In this document: positions 13,306-26,249 of the stretch, one piece after another
Position numbering within the stretch: the stretch's first letter is position 1
Layout: each line of letters starts with the position of its first letter
Assembly (NCBI GenBank): GCA_013400975.1
Contig: WBMZ01002669.1
Span: 186,001 to 250,000, forward strand
From: Atrichornis clamosus
Taxonomy: Eukaryota; Chordata; Aves; Passeriformes; Menuridae
DNA length: 64,000 nucleotides
Direction: 5' to 3'
Program-made: the position numbers and the translations under genes
Notes under the pieces: model-generated
What the model saw: only the letters and a program-made list of their open reading frames with translations
Databases searched by the model: none
Told to the model about the DNA's origin: nothing

Positions 13306-16300
13306 TCAAATCTTAATCCTATGAAAAAGCAGAGAACCAGCTGTGAGATATTGTATGTATTTTGAGACCTTATTAATTGCAGCTGGGTTTGAGGTGCAAT
13401 TCAAGCTTTGCAGGAACACTTTCCCACGAGATTGCTAGTACACTGATAGAACATAATTACCTGACTAGTAGCTGTAGGTCACTATGGTGCTTTTTTTCTT
13501 TCTTTCTTTCTAACCAATAATTTGGAAAAGAACAGCAGAACGTTCCTGTTTCAACTTGTTCTTTAAACAAGCAACTAGAGATTTAAGAGAAGTCTTGGTG
13601 TGTTGCTGTTGACCTCACAGCACTTATACGCCTTTTTGCTTTCAGCTTAATTGTTTTTTTCTTTCCATTTTGGTGCAGCAGATTTATACCTGATACGTAC
13701 ATTAACTTGGCTACTGTAAAAATCATTTGTTTAGCAGACTGGGGAGGAGTATGAAATTCCAGAGCTCTAACAAATACTGCTAAGCTTTTTTTTGCCTTGT
13801 AGGAGGTGCAGTTAATGCCAGTTTTCTCCAGACTGACTGGTCAAATGTGTTTTTTTAGACAAAATACAACAGATTGAAAATCTTTCCAGAACTTTCCAGG
13901 CTCACAGGTGCACACGCAAGCCCTTCAGGTTTGTTTGCAGGGCCTCAGCTCAGCACAGCGCTTACGGGTGCCGTGAGCTGGACGAGTGTGCCAGCTGTCA
14001 GTGAACAAATACAGAGACAGGTCAACAAAAGGAATTTCCCTGCCCTTCAGTGTGCGTCTTCTGTACTTGGGTGTAACAGCCAGATCAAAATTCACCCTCC
14101 GTGAGAACAGTAATTTGATATGTCAGGTCTGGACTTTGTCAAAAAGAGATTGTAAGGAATCAATAACACAAGTGTCAGAATGTTGTGAGCCGCAAATCAG
14201 AATATTGGGACACTTGTACAGCAGGAGAAGCTTACTGCAGGATATCCATTTATTGGTCCAGCAGCTTACAATAAATATATCAAACCTCAAAATGCTAACT
14301 TTGAGCATTTGATTTCTCAGTTTCTCATAATCTGAACAGCTAGCATTAGGGGTGCATTGCTGTGTTACAGAAGAGCTTCGAGCTCATCTTCTCAGAAGTA
14401 AATCCCCCAAGTTTTAAGGAGACATAAGCTGTAAAGACACTGGACTAGAATTGTCAAATGTTAAACGCTTAACAAAAGTTAACTGTGGTTTACTTCTGAT
14501 TTTGTAACATACTGAATCAAATTTATAAAAGAATTGTGTAGCATCCAAATTCTGAGACTGCAGAGAACGGCAGAGTATTTTCTTGTCAAGGTTTTCTTTG
14601 TTAGTCATGCTATTAAAAGTTCATGAAATTTTCAGTCACCAGAATAATTGAGAAAATGGTGTGAAGCCCCCTAATTATGGAGTGAGAACTTCCTTGGAGA
14701 CTTCTATTTTCATTCTTGGATTTCACACTACAGGTTGTTAAATCCCATGTTTTATTGCAATTTCTTGACTCTTTCATGGGATTTAGTTGGTAATATTTGA
14801 GGCAGGAAATAAGTCTTTTACATAGTGAAAATATGTCAGCACTGTTCTCAGACTTTTTTTTTTAAAGTGTCTGACAAGAGAAAGGTTGTGTAGAAGGATT
14901 TTTTTCATAGGAGGGTTTTCTTGTTTTTTTCAACTCTCAAAGTATCCTGTTTTACTTTGCTTTATATAGTGTTAGAGGATAACCTAGCAAAGCATTTCCC
15001 TCCCCTTCCTATTCTGATCTCTATGCAAGGAACGCCAGAAACCGGCATAGAAACTTAATTTAAACACTATCAGTTGATTTTTTCAAAGCTAGGAGCTGCA
15101 AGTACTTCTGCTGGGTTTGGCTGTTCAGATGGTGTTACTGCGGCATGGTTTTATTTCTCAAAGAGCTTCAGTTAGTGTCTTAAAAGCTAAGAAGAGTGAA
15201 AGCTTCCCAGAGGCCTTGGATACCGTATGGGAAAGGTTCTGTGGTGTTTTTCACATGTTTATTATAGACAACAGTCCTGGAAAGTACCTGGCTAGTCATG
15301 GCCACACAGTGCAGTGGCTTGGCACGTACGGAGTACGTGGGGGACTTCTCTGCTCATCTGCTCAACATGTAGAGAACTGATGGAGGTGGTGGCAAAGTGG
15401 AACTGCTCTGCCACAGAACACGTGTGTGTACGTCTATATGTGTAGTTTTATGAATCTCATAGAGTCTCCAAACCACTTCATACTGTGAGGAATTGCATAG
15501 AAATAATAGTTATTCAAACATTTGTGTGAGTGAAGATGCAGTCGTATAAAGAATTATTAAGAAGTATGCATGTAAAAACTTCCGAATCCTCATTATCTCA
15601 TTTTCTCTGCAAGTAAAATTTATGATATATGGCAAGATAAGTGAAATCTCACAGGAATTTTTATTGCACTCCTGCTGAAAGAAACCTGAATAGAGGTTTA
15701 CGAATAAACATTATTTTAGCAAAGGAATGGTTGGAATCTGGAGCCTCATTTGTTCCACTTGAGGAATTTTAAAGGTTTAAGGAAACAGTTTCAACCTCTA
15801 CAAGTAATACCCTATTTTGCAGTCAACTGTAAATGAAGCATAGGGTAGAAGAGAGTGGAACAGAAATACTTGTTAACCAGGTCCTGCCATTTTGCTGATT
15901 TTCCGTATACAGAAATGTGTTTCCTCAACATTTAGGGAAGCATGTCTTTGACAATTGTGTGACAGGATTGAGGTTAAATGCTGTTTAAACCTCACGCTGT
16001 GAATGGACTGGATAACTTTTCCATTGAGAAATATGATGTGTCAGTAGGCACAATTGCCTGAAAAGTTTAAAGGGGTGTATGGGCAACTGTCATTTCCTGG
16101 AATGACATTTGAAAGTTAGAAACATAGATAAATGCCAAAAGATTGGGCACCAGTTCTTGATATCTCTTCATCTAACCAAAGCTTGAATCTAAGCCTCAAA
16201 TGAATTTATGATATATGCCGTTTTTGATTCAGGATATTGCCAAGAAATCAGTGGTGTGGGTGGCTGTCTGGGAGCTTGAGATTCTATATATTATCTCTTT

Positions 16301-16326
16301 TTGATGTAATGTACTTCTGTTTACAG
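13306..16326. other. Noncoding DNA upstream of the CDC42SE2 start-codon exon
   Basis: I see no exon. A short (TTTC)n run lies at about 13490-13512. The last 30 bases before 16327 form a pyrimidine-rich splice acceptor region ending TTTACAG. Confidence 0.5.
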
Positions 16327-16596
16327 GTTCACATAACGCTAGGGACCAAAGAAGCATACGTAATATTTCTCTGGTGCTGGGATCAACCTTCTGAAAGAAG
16401 ACTCTAAAAAAACTTTTTGCCTTCAAGTTGTTTGTCCTGGGACTGACTTGTCCTTGGAGAAGAGCTCAACAGAAAAAAAAATTTTCGCATTGGAGCCATT
16501 AAAAATAAACCTGTTCAAAGAACTTACTACCTGCAGACAGACTTACGAAGGCTGAGTCCTGCTTTTCATCCGTGTTCCCACTTCAGACTGTAAACA
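16327..16596 (+). other. CDC42SE2: CDC42SE2 5' UTR part of the start-codon exon
   Basis: A good acceptor (CTTCTGTTTACAG, ending at 16326) would open the exon here. From it to the start codon there is no upstream ATG, so ribosome scanning would be unobstructed in this exon. A second possible acceptor, CTCAACAG near 16464-16471, could start a shorter version. The exact left edge is an inference from splice consensus; transcript data would settle it. Confidence 0.6.
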
Positions 16597-16650
16597 ATGA
16601 GCGAGTTTTGGTTGTGTTTCAACTGCTGTATTGCAGAACAGCCTCAGCCT
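16597..16650 (+). CDS. CDC42SE2: CDC42 small effector protein 2, coding exon 1 (residues 1-18)
   Basis: This exon encodes the N-terminus MSEFWLCFNCCIAEQPQP and ends exactly at a codon boundary before a GTAAGT donor (phase 0). The start is secure: A at -3 gives a fair initiation context and an in-frame TAA lies two codons upstream. CDC42SE2 is a small adaptor that binds GTP-loaded CDC42 and affects actin organisation at the plasma membrane, including in T cells and phagocytic cups. In the family the adjacent cysteines 10 and 11 are palmitoylated and anchor the protein to the membrane; both are present, plus Cys7. The exon is far from the next one (27.2 kb intron), as expected for a large vertebrate gene. 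Confidence 0.97.
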
Positions 16651-19002
16651 GTAAGTATGAATATTGGCACTGCATTGTTTTTATATAATTAACTACTTTT
16701 TTTTCACATTTTCTAGGGGTTTTTTTTGTTTGTTTGTTTGTTTTTAATTAGGACTGTTTGGCCAAGCTTGGTGAGAATTAAGGAATTAACTGATATCCTG
16801 CTGTGATGGGGACAAAAAAAAGGTGTTCAAAATTGCTGTCATTTTCCCCTCCTTAAGATCAAATCTATCCAAAGTCTTTGGAAAGAGCCTATATTTGTTT
16901 GAATTGGAAAGGAGGGGAAGGGAAAAGGGTGATGAGGATGTAAATTGTCATTCTAGAGTAAATAACTTTTTAGTGGAGGTGTGTAAATACCCTGACTTCT
17001 GTATGGCTTAAGGCCTGCCTTTGGGTGTGGCTAGGCAATGATGGTAGAAGGAGATGATGATGTTAAAAAGTCCAAGCTAAAATCCAGTCCTCCACCAACT
17101 TAATTTAATCAAGGATTTCAGCTTTAGTTGTTTGGTTAGTTTCTAGATTAAATCTTAGAAGAGTGAAGGGGGGATGCACTTATACTGTAAATACTATTTT
17201 TAAAAATAAAATTTGAAATGGCTCTTGTGTGGAAAAAGTACATAGCAAACCATTGGATAGAAGAACATTTCAAAATACATGTAATGAAAACAGAAAGTGC
17301 AGAAATATTCTTTGTTTTCATATATTTTTAAGAGCCTTTATAGTATGTTTCTGAGTCCAGTCCTGTTGGGAGAAATTATGCCTGCATGAATTAACCAGGA
17401 ATATGGTTAGCACTGTGAGAAAAACCACAAGCTAAATGAATGTATAGAAATAACAGTGATCTTACAAATATGTGAAAAAAGGTCCAGTTAGTACCAGTAG
17501 TATTACAGTAACCAAGAGAATCCCAGAGTGAATAGAGGAAACTCAATATGCTCAGGTGATAATATTTGGCTTTAGGGAAGCCAAAGAATTAAGAAAATAT
17601 CTCATAGTAGGCATGGTCATTGCACAAAGCCTGAATGCTAGCCTGATCCTTGGATGGCATGCAAAAGTTAAAGTGTGACCATTAACATTTTGAACTAATG
17701 AGTGCAACTTTATCTCAGTTTTAGTCAAGCAGAGTTGTGGAAGATGAGCTCTGAGATACCAGCATGGGTAACCGTGATCCTCCTCTCTTGCATGAATACC
17801 ATGCAATCCTTTAAAATGCTAGCTGCATCCATGTATAGCCAGAGTTATTTGCCTGGGCTTTTGAACATATATTTGAATCAGATGTGACAGTTTAAAATAT
17901 TTCAGATAGAAAAATGGCATATTCTGTTTGTTTTTGACAATTCTGAGGCTCAGTCCTTACAAAATCTTGACTCAAAGTTCATGATATGTTCAAGTTACTG
18001 CCCAAGAAATCCATGTATGTTAATACAGCATGTAGAGATCTGTGGGTAATGACTCATGGAGCCAGTGGAGATTGTACTTCAAAGGTGGAGAAAAGGGCAG
18101 CAAGCCACTGTTTCTGCTGATACGGTGGTGTGCATTTGCTTGATAATTAAAACCATCTTTGTGTTTAAGATACTAATAGCATGTTGCTGTGCACTGACCT
18201 AGTTTCTGAAATCTGCCTTTCAAATGCTGTAGGAGACTGGTTGTTAGAAAGTGCCAAAATTCTTCAGGATGCCTCTCAGAAAAAAAGAGACGTGTGGCCT
18301 TCTTGGCATGCTTGACAAAAGCCGCTTAGTTGTCCTTTCCCTGCAGTTACTCATCTCATTTTGCTATGTTCTATAGTACTGCAATTGTTCTGCTATGCAC
18401 TGTTGAACTAAGTGCAGTGTTTAATCAGACACTTACACCTCTGAGTAAGTACAGGAATGTTTTCCATCTCCAACAAATAGCAAAGCATATACTGTAATTG
18501 TGAGGCAGCTGATAAATGAGACAAGTGGTAAGGAAGGAGTTTTTCCCTGTCTCTGCAGGTGTTGTATGATTGCATGTTTGGGAGACTTACATGCTGAAAA
18601 ACATGCTGGTTTTTAGTCCCAAAATACTGTTACGTATTGCCCCCTTGTATGAACTAAGTGAAACATGGAAACTTGGATAAAAGTTATATGTCAGTCCCTG
18701 CTGTGCATTCAACCTGTCAGCTGAGTCCAGTTTCTAAGGAGAAGTGCCTATCTGCCCAGTTTCATTCCTTTCATGTGCCTTCTTTTGTTTTAACTCCTGC
18801 ATCTCAACTTTTTCACGGCCTGCCAAACAGTGTCCCAGCCATTTCATGTTCACTGTGCTCCTTCTGTGTAAGGACTAATACGATCTTGTAGCAACACCAA
18901 AAACCACCAGCCTCTCAAAATAGACCTTGAAAGCAGGAAGTTAATTTGCTGCTTGTTCTGATCAATATTTAAAATGTTCCTTCTGTTTTTAAACTTATAT
19001 TT

Positions 19003-19300
19003 ATCATAGAATATCCTGAGTGAGAAGTGACCCACAAGGATCATGGAGTCCAACTCCTGGCCCTGTGCAGGACAGCCCCAAAAATCACACCATGTGCCCA
19101 AGAGCATTGTTGAAACACTTCTTGAACTCTGTCAGGCTGGTGCTGTGACCACTTCCCTGGGGAGCCTCTTCCAGTGCCCAAACACCTTGTGGGTGAAAAA
19201 CCTTTCCCTAATATCCAGCCCACACCTTCCCTGAAACAGCTGTATGCTATTCCCTCAGGTCCTGTCACTGTTCACCATAGAAAGGAGGATCAGCACAGCA
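19003..19300 (-). mobile_element. CR1 LINE 3' end fragment, antisense
   Basis: Read on the + strand it begins ATCATAGAATATCC, the reverse complement of the short CR1 3' terminal repeat. The reverse complement of the CR1 3' tail follows, including blocks reading GTCCAACTCCTGGCCCTG and CCTCTTCCAGTGCCCAAACA. The right end fades at about 19300. The overlapping open frames on both strands are LINE shadows. Confidence 0.88.
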
Positions 19301-22300
19301 GGAAAACCTTGTCCACATCATCAGTTGTCTGTCCCTCCTACTCCAGGGCCTCATGCCTGTTGTATAAGGACACCTGGGAAGGTGAGGCAGCCTGGGAGGG
19401 AGCTTGCCTGTCACCACAAGCAATAGTAACCTGCTTCCATTCTCCCTTGTCTCCTAGGTCCCTTCCTCCTTCCAGGTGGCCTTCTCTGAAAGATGGGGGT
19501 TTTTTCCCATTATCTTCGGCAGTTACTGATATCTGAGACACCTTTAATGTCATGGATAGGGACATGAATGTTAACCCTCCTTGCTGGAGGGAAGAAAAAA
19601 AAAAAAAGTAAATTTTAGTAGTTGCATGTTTCTGTTGTATTTATAGCATCCATTGAGCTAAGGAGTTTCCTCCTCTTTTGAAATCCAGGATGCCAGAACT
19701 GTCTCTGCTTTCTGCTGGAAAAATTCTGGCATACTATATTTGAAATGGTCAAATACAGCATATCTGCTCTTTTCATCTGTAGTGCACTTTAACATGAAAA
19801 CTGTATATGCATGAGTCTTTTCAGTCAATTTTATAGAAGAACAATAAGAAGGCATTGCTTAGCAAATCTCACTGCTCTTCCTTCTCTAATGGCACACCCC
19901 AGAGCAGAACAGTAACAATGCTGCCGTTGTATACTAGTGCACTTTGAGGTTCCTTAAATCAAAGACAGTGTTCAAGTATTGCCGTCATCTTTTAGTGAAA
20001 CGTATCACAATACAGCTTTTAGTCTTTTGTCAGTGCTAAGTGAATGCACCCTACTGCTGTGAAATAAAACATAGGTGTCTTGGAAAGCAGTGTTCTACTC
20101 TCTGTCCTAAAATGTTACTTTGGTTGCTAAATATTTCTCTTGTTGTAACCAAAACTTCTGTACTCATGATCGTTGAAGACACGTGTTTGAAGCTGCGTCT
20201 CTAGGCTTCTCTGAAATAGAGTGATAAATGAAGAAAACAAGTATTCAAAGAAACTAATTAGGGATGCAGTTGAAGGAAGCGTATTCCTGATGGTGGCTTC
20301 AGTCTTGCTTCTTAATAGCCTGAGGTTCATACCACAGTAGAATCTGAAAAAAGCCAAGGGAAGGTGTTCTTGAATCAACTTCTAGCTTTTTTTGGATTAA
20401 TAATATATTTTACCACAATGAAGACTTCAAATAACTGGTTGCTTTCATATCTGTTTGCATGATACCAAGGAGGTGACATTAATCTGTTTATAACCATGTT
20501 CAGGTTTTCTTGGTTGTTTAAGTAGCCAGCATCCAATCTCTTATGCTCTGACCCAAACCTTTATTTTGGGAAGAGTAGCACTTCCTGTGATTGCACCAGT
20601 TTTTTTTCACCTCCCACTGATACCCTTTATAGGTTCTGTAAGCTGATTTTGTGTTTCTTAGTGCAAGATCAGTCATTTTTCACATACTTCCTCTGTGCTA
20701 TCATCTCATCCACTGCTATGTTTCAGTGAAGTTTGCCAAATCCCCACTACCAGATGCGTTGCTTGATAACAGAAGTTTAGAAATCTTGCAGGTTTTCAGA
20801 GAAGCTGTCCATGGTTTCTTTCTTAGGCTGAGCTTGTCGCCTACACAGGAATCTGTTATACTTCTTTTTTCCCGTTCTGTCCATTTTTAACTTGCAAAAT
20901 TAAATTTTGGTCTGAGAAGCCTTGGGTCATGCTCTGGAGCACTCCCACCTGGTTTGGGCCAAAGCTCAGTACAGCTGAGCTTTTCAGTTTACTTTGACCT
21001 TGCAGTAAAATTACTGCTCTGCTACAGAAAAATAAACTGTGCTCTCTTCCTTCTGGCTCCAAGCTTCCTTCTCTAGTTAATTAGTTGTTGCTTTGTTGCT
21101 TGTCTCTTGTTTAGATGATTTCCATTTTGTGTTTTCTCAAAGGGCTGTTACAATTTTGTTGCATTCTATGCCATAAATATTTAAAGTGGTTTGAATGGTG
21201 AAGTTTGCTTAGTGTCTCTTTTGATGTATGAAAGAGAATGGACAGATAGGTATTTAGAGTGGGGAGGCCCATCTTAAGAGAGGCAGAAAAAACCCTGCAC
21301 ATACTGCTGTATTTGTCAACTGAACTGAATGCAGCAGAAAACATAAATGACCTTGACTGAAGGAAATTAACCACTGATGGGCATTGTCAGCTCTAACTTT
21401 CTTTCTGTAGAAGGAGTCATAGATCTACCAAAGAACACATCTAACAGTGCAATTCATGCAACTCTGAAAAACTTGAACTTGATAAAGATAATGAGGCATT
21501 CAGTATTCCTTACAGCTCTGGAGTGGATCACCCTCAGCAGGCACACATGCCACTTTGCTGCTGAAGAAGTACTGATTTGGGCTCCCTGTTCAGTACAGCA
21601 GTGCTGTGCAAGTGCAGCTCAGGCTTGGAATGTCTAAAACTCAGGCTCTCTCTTACAGTAAATTTGATTAGCCGTCCACGTGCAGTAAGCCTATGAAATA
21701 CTCATGTAAAAGATGACAACTTCAGAGGGCCCTCAGATTTCAGAGTGGTCCTACTGAGTTACATATTGAGCTGCCAGTTCAGTTGTTTCAAATTCTTTCT
21801 TTTTCCTATTCAGTGCTGCTGTTAAAAGTAGCTTGAGGGAATACCTTATCAAAGGAGGCAGAATCAAATAAGCAGCAAAATGCCTGACTTTTATTTATAA
21901 AACCTGATCTGCTTGTATGGCTTTCAGCCTGATAGAGCTGCTTTAGGTTTTTTCTTTTACCTTGAAATTAGCTGCCACACATCTTAAAATTTTTTGTGAT
22001 GTTCAAGTATCAGAGTGTTTACAAAGAAAACAAAGGAGGCATTTTGTGTTTATGCATAAATACCCGAATGAAAATTAACTGAATATTTAATGATCTTTTA
22101 TTATGGCTGTGAAATTTTTAGCTCTTCATTAGCTGTTTTGATGCTGTCTACTTAATATAATACTGGTTAGTGACATGGAAAATAGCTCTTTGCGGGAGGT
22201 TGGAAACAAGAATTATGCCAGCTTTCTGTTGATGAGAATGTGTCTTGCCATTATCAACATATTTGAAGAAGGACATAATATGCTTTTAATATCTGCAGGC

Positions 22301-25105
22301 TCCGGAGAGCTAAGGAATTCCGCTTAAACATGGGGAGGAACCAGATTGTGCTATTTATTGATCTGGACACCAGTGCGAGAGTCCTTGAGTTTCTTGTTTC
22401 TCTTAAATCTCCAAATTTTTCGGTGAGAAGACATTTTCAAGAGCAAAACCCTGGTATGAGTCTGAGCAAAGGGAGCTGCCACAAGAATTAGTTGATACTG
22501 TCTAGCAAAAGTTGATACTCTTGCAATCACCCTTGGAGACTATGCTGAAGCATTTCCAATGTGATTTTTGTAATTTTTTAAATGGAAGTTGAAGCTACTC
22601 ATATTTTTGGTGTGCCTTAGTTCTAATGTTTGCCAGTTAAGCTGTCTTTTCCTTGTTCTACTTTTCATGTCAGAGCAGGGGAGATGGGAAAGCATGAAGG
22701 TTTAGGGGCATTTCTACTTGCCAACAGCTTGAGGCAGGGGTAATTTGGACATAGTCTGAGAGATGTGCACTTTCACTGACACTCTATGGAAGTTAGTAAA
22801 TAGAGAAGTCAGTCATTGCCCTGAAGCTAAGTGTTCAGCCTTTTAGCTTTCACTGCTTTTGATATGAAAGGGAGTATTGAGAACAGAAGCTTCCTCTGCC
22901 GCTATCTTACTGTATTTTTATCGTAACTTTTCTGGAATGGATCTCAGATATTCTCTTGGCGATAATTCTTAAGACTAAAGTGCAACTCACAAAATGACCT
23001 TTTTTAAATGGCGGTTTAAAAGATCTTTGCCTGCACTTACATTTTCGATTCCCAATGTTAGCATTTCACAATGCTGAGAGTTTTCCTTTTGCAGGCTGTT
23101 CCTCAAACCTTTGGTTCTGCAGTTCCTGTCATGACACTTACTTATGCATGAGATATGCATGATACCAAATTTCCCATTTATTTGTATCTATTCTTCTCTT
23201 ATTCTCAAAGATCCTGAATTTATAAGGTACCCATTAAGCTACAGACTAATATGTAATCACTTGCAATGATTTTTCTTGCCTTTGTCTTCAAAGTGGCTTA
23301 GCTGATCACTCTTAAAATGCTGACCTCTGTATTTCTGGCTTAATATCCTGCTACAGAGTGAGGAGAACAGAAGAATGGAGGTTGGGCAGAAAAGCTGAAG
23401 CTGTGAACTGCACTCTGATGCAGATTCAGGGAAGTGATGACTCGCAGAACCCTTCGGGTTTTTTTTTGTTTTTCAAATAATTTTGGAGAGGTTTTTTTAA
23501 CTACTTGGGTGTATCCCCAAGAGAGCTGTAGTTAACTGTAGCTGAGGAAAGATACCATCTCTGTGTTTTCTCCCTCAAATAAACGTGTGACACGGAGTGA
23601 TTTGTTAATATGTCATGCTCTGAAAGTGACCTGACATCAAAAGGGATGAGGCTCACATGGAATTTTTAAAAATAGTTTTAAGCTACATTATCTCTCTTAT
23701 TGCAATCGTAAATCCAGCTCATTCTGGCTTAGCAAATAGTTTGGATTTATAATACGTTGTTTTTAGCAGTCACAGGGTCTTTGTTTTTCTCTTGCTTGTG
23801 GTATGACTTTTTCAGGGTGAATGTAACTGCCCTTTAAGTTCCGCTTGATGGTGTATCATAAAGGACTACCTAGTTCATCATTTGTATGTTTTGGTACTGG
23901 GATGCTCTCAAATCAGAGCAGTTTAATTTTACCTTATGTTTGGCAGGACTGTATTACAATTTACATGTTTCTAATGCACACAAGGTGGTTTCAAGTTGTT
24001 ATGTGAGTGCCTTATCTCCAGAGACTTGGGAAATTAATTGAGACCAAATCGTGATTTTCTTTTTAAGTTTGCCCAGACCGGCCTTTCTTTGCTGACATGG
24101 GGTGGCACTTCATGCTCTGCTGGTCAAGCAGCTGTAGTTTTCCATCTCTGGGGCAGAGCTACAGAGCTCAGATCACAGTGCACAGGAGGAATTACTGTTG
24201 TTTATGGCTTACATCCATCTCTATCAGCAGGATGTAGCGTAGCACAGAGCTTTGTACTTTAATTTGTTAAAAGAAGTTGTGACCTTTGGAAGTATCCTAC
24301 TTAAAAAGTAAAAACATGAGCAGTGTGTCACAACTGCAGAGTGCAGGTAGATGCTCTGGAAATTCAGCGTTCTGTTATTCTGGCTTCAGAGTACTCCAAG
24401 TATGTTCAAGTCTTGCCTTCAATGAAACCCGCCAATTCTGATGCCAAGCTCAGTTTTCTTGCAGTTCAGGCCTGACTCATTTGAAGGATCAACATTGCAA
24501 TTCTTGTTGTACAGCTGGAAGGTGTCAGGCAGGTTATTTGGAGAGCTCTGTGGTGGTCCGTCAGTGGCTTTGGAGCCTATGTGCTTAAACTAGGATAGAA
24601 CAGAAAAATTGTTTGCGATGTATAGGATGACGTGGTGGGAAGAGAAAAATGAATCTAATTTGAATAAAATGGAGGAAAAGACTTCCAACAGGATTTATGA
24701 ATAGATGTTAATTGGAGATTACACCAGAATGATAAAATTTTAGAGATGATGCCACAGAGTTTTCAAAAAGGCAATTGCATATTTGCATAAAACTTGCCTT
24801 TTGGGTTGCTTTATCAGTTTTGTGAACTGAAAACCCGATGCTGTCAGAGATTAAATAACCTAAAGAAAGCACACTTGTCTATGTTCAACTAGAGTAAAAT
24901 TTGTATAGGACATGTCCCATTTAACTCAGTTTGGAACAAATATTACTTTAAATACAGCTTGTTGTACTCCAGTTACTAAAAAACTCATTTAATTCCTAAG
25001 CTCTGGGAAAGTGGTTAAATACGGGATTACTGTTTAAATGGGAGAATAAATCTTGCCAGGCACATATTCCAAACAAGTCTGCTAGGGTATGTAAACACAC
25101 ACACA

Positions 25106-25127
25106 CATACATGCATGTGCATGTATG
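25106..25127. repeat. 10-bp inverted repeat beside a short CA repeat
   Basis: CATACATGCA and TGCATGTATG are separated by two bases. The stretch continues from an ACACACAC run and probably arose from slippage in a CA/TG-type microsatellite. Confidence 0.7.
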
Positions 25128-25583
25128 CAACATACTGGATTGCTTTGAGTTTGTGGCAGCAGCTTGGCATTGCTGAACTTGTAAAGAGAAGAAGAAATGC
25201 CAACACAAGAATAGGCATGCTGATCTACAGAATAGCAGGCAAAAGAACTTACAGGCCTCTTATGCCTCCATGGAAGAATATCAAATGCATATTTTCTCTT
25301 TTTAACGAACAAAACAAAAAAGCTACAATGTGTGAACTTCCGGGAGTAAAGAAACAAGATTTGTGTGTGAGAGAGAACTGTGGCAACTTAATTACTGCTT
25401 TTTAAAACTATTTAAAACCTGTGAAAGATGTGGTTATGGTGAAAGCAGTGTGGACTGACTGCTGGAAGACCAGAAATGATGTAATTGAGGCCTCTTTATA
25501 TGGTATTACCCCTAAAAAATTAAAACTTCAGCATGCATCTCAGGTCAGTGACATTCAGCTGCTTGTTTTAATTCAGGAATAAA

Positions 25584-25645
25584 ATGTCCATTATTGAAGG
25601 AGATAAATGCCAACATTTCCATTATTAAAGGAGATTAATGTTCCT
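25584..25645. repeat. Imperfect 31-bp tandem duplication
   Basis: Two adjacent units share CCATTATT(G/A)AAGGAGAT(A/T)AATG with a few differences elsewhere. This is an old local duplication in the intron. Confidence 0.7.
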
Positions 25646-25888
25646 ACACAAAGAAGACAATGATTAGGAAATTTACACCTTTCCATACATACACACCTAG
25701 ATTAAAATCTAACAAAAAACTGTGGCATGAAAATAGATGTGTGTTAGCTGATTTAGTGGTTAAAGAACAGAAGGCTATGGGTTTTTCTGCAGGCTGTAAA
25801 CTTCACGTTTTCCTACATAGCAAAGACATTTTCTCTGATTTGTGAAAGTATTTGTTGCATGGTGGGTTGAATTTTGATGTTTAGTTGA

Positions 25889-25990
25889 TTTTTTTTTTTT
25901 TTTTTTTTTTTTGCTGTGTTGGCTGGTGTTTGTTTGTTAGTTTGGTTGGTTGGGAAATTTTGTTTGTTTGTTTTGCATTCTTTTGTGTGT
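25889..25990. repeat. Poly-T run and GTTT-rich low-complexity tract
   Basis: A run of 24 T (25889-25912) is followed by G/T-only style sequence with repeated TTTG, GTTT and GGTT words up to about 25990. It could be a simple repeat or the tail of a decayed retrotransposon read in antisense. Confidence 0.7.
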
Positions 25991-26231
25991 GTTTCGGCAA
26001 TAATCTGCTGAATTATAGCAAAACCTAACTGCCAAAGTACTTTTCTTGGTGCTTGCTTGGGATCTTGCTGACTGCTGAGATACCCTTGGGTGCTTAGTCG
26101 TAGTTTTTATGGGTCATGTGTATAAGCATCACGATTTTCTTTGAAGGCTGCACGTCTTGGATGTTAAGGCAAAAATTTATGCTAGCTAGATTTTTAAATG
26201 GATGATGCTAATTCTGGGTTACATGTTTGGT

Positions 26232-26249
26232 TGTTTTTTTTTTTTTTTA
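26232..26249. repeat. Poly-T run
   Basis: An uninterrupted T tract of about 17-18 bases lies in the intron. Length is likely polymorphic. Confidence 0.6.

Noticed and set aside
19174..19565. 120-codon + and 75-codon minus frames near 19.2-19.6 kb
   Set aside because: They start within an antisense CR1 tail and run on into plain intron sequence.
25098..25127. CA/TG microsatellite considered as a Z-DNA element
   Set aside because: The regular alternating run is too short for a confident call.
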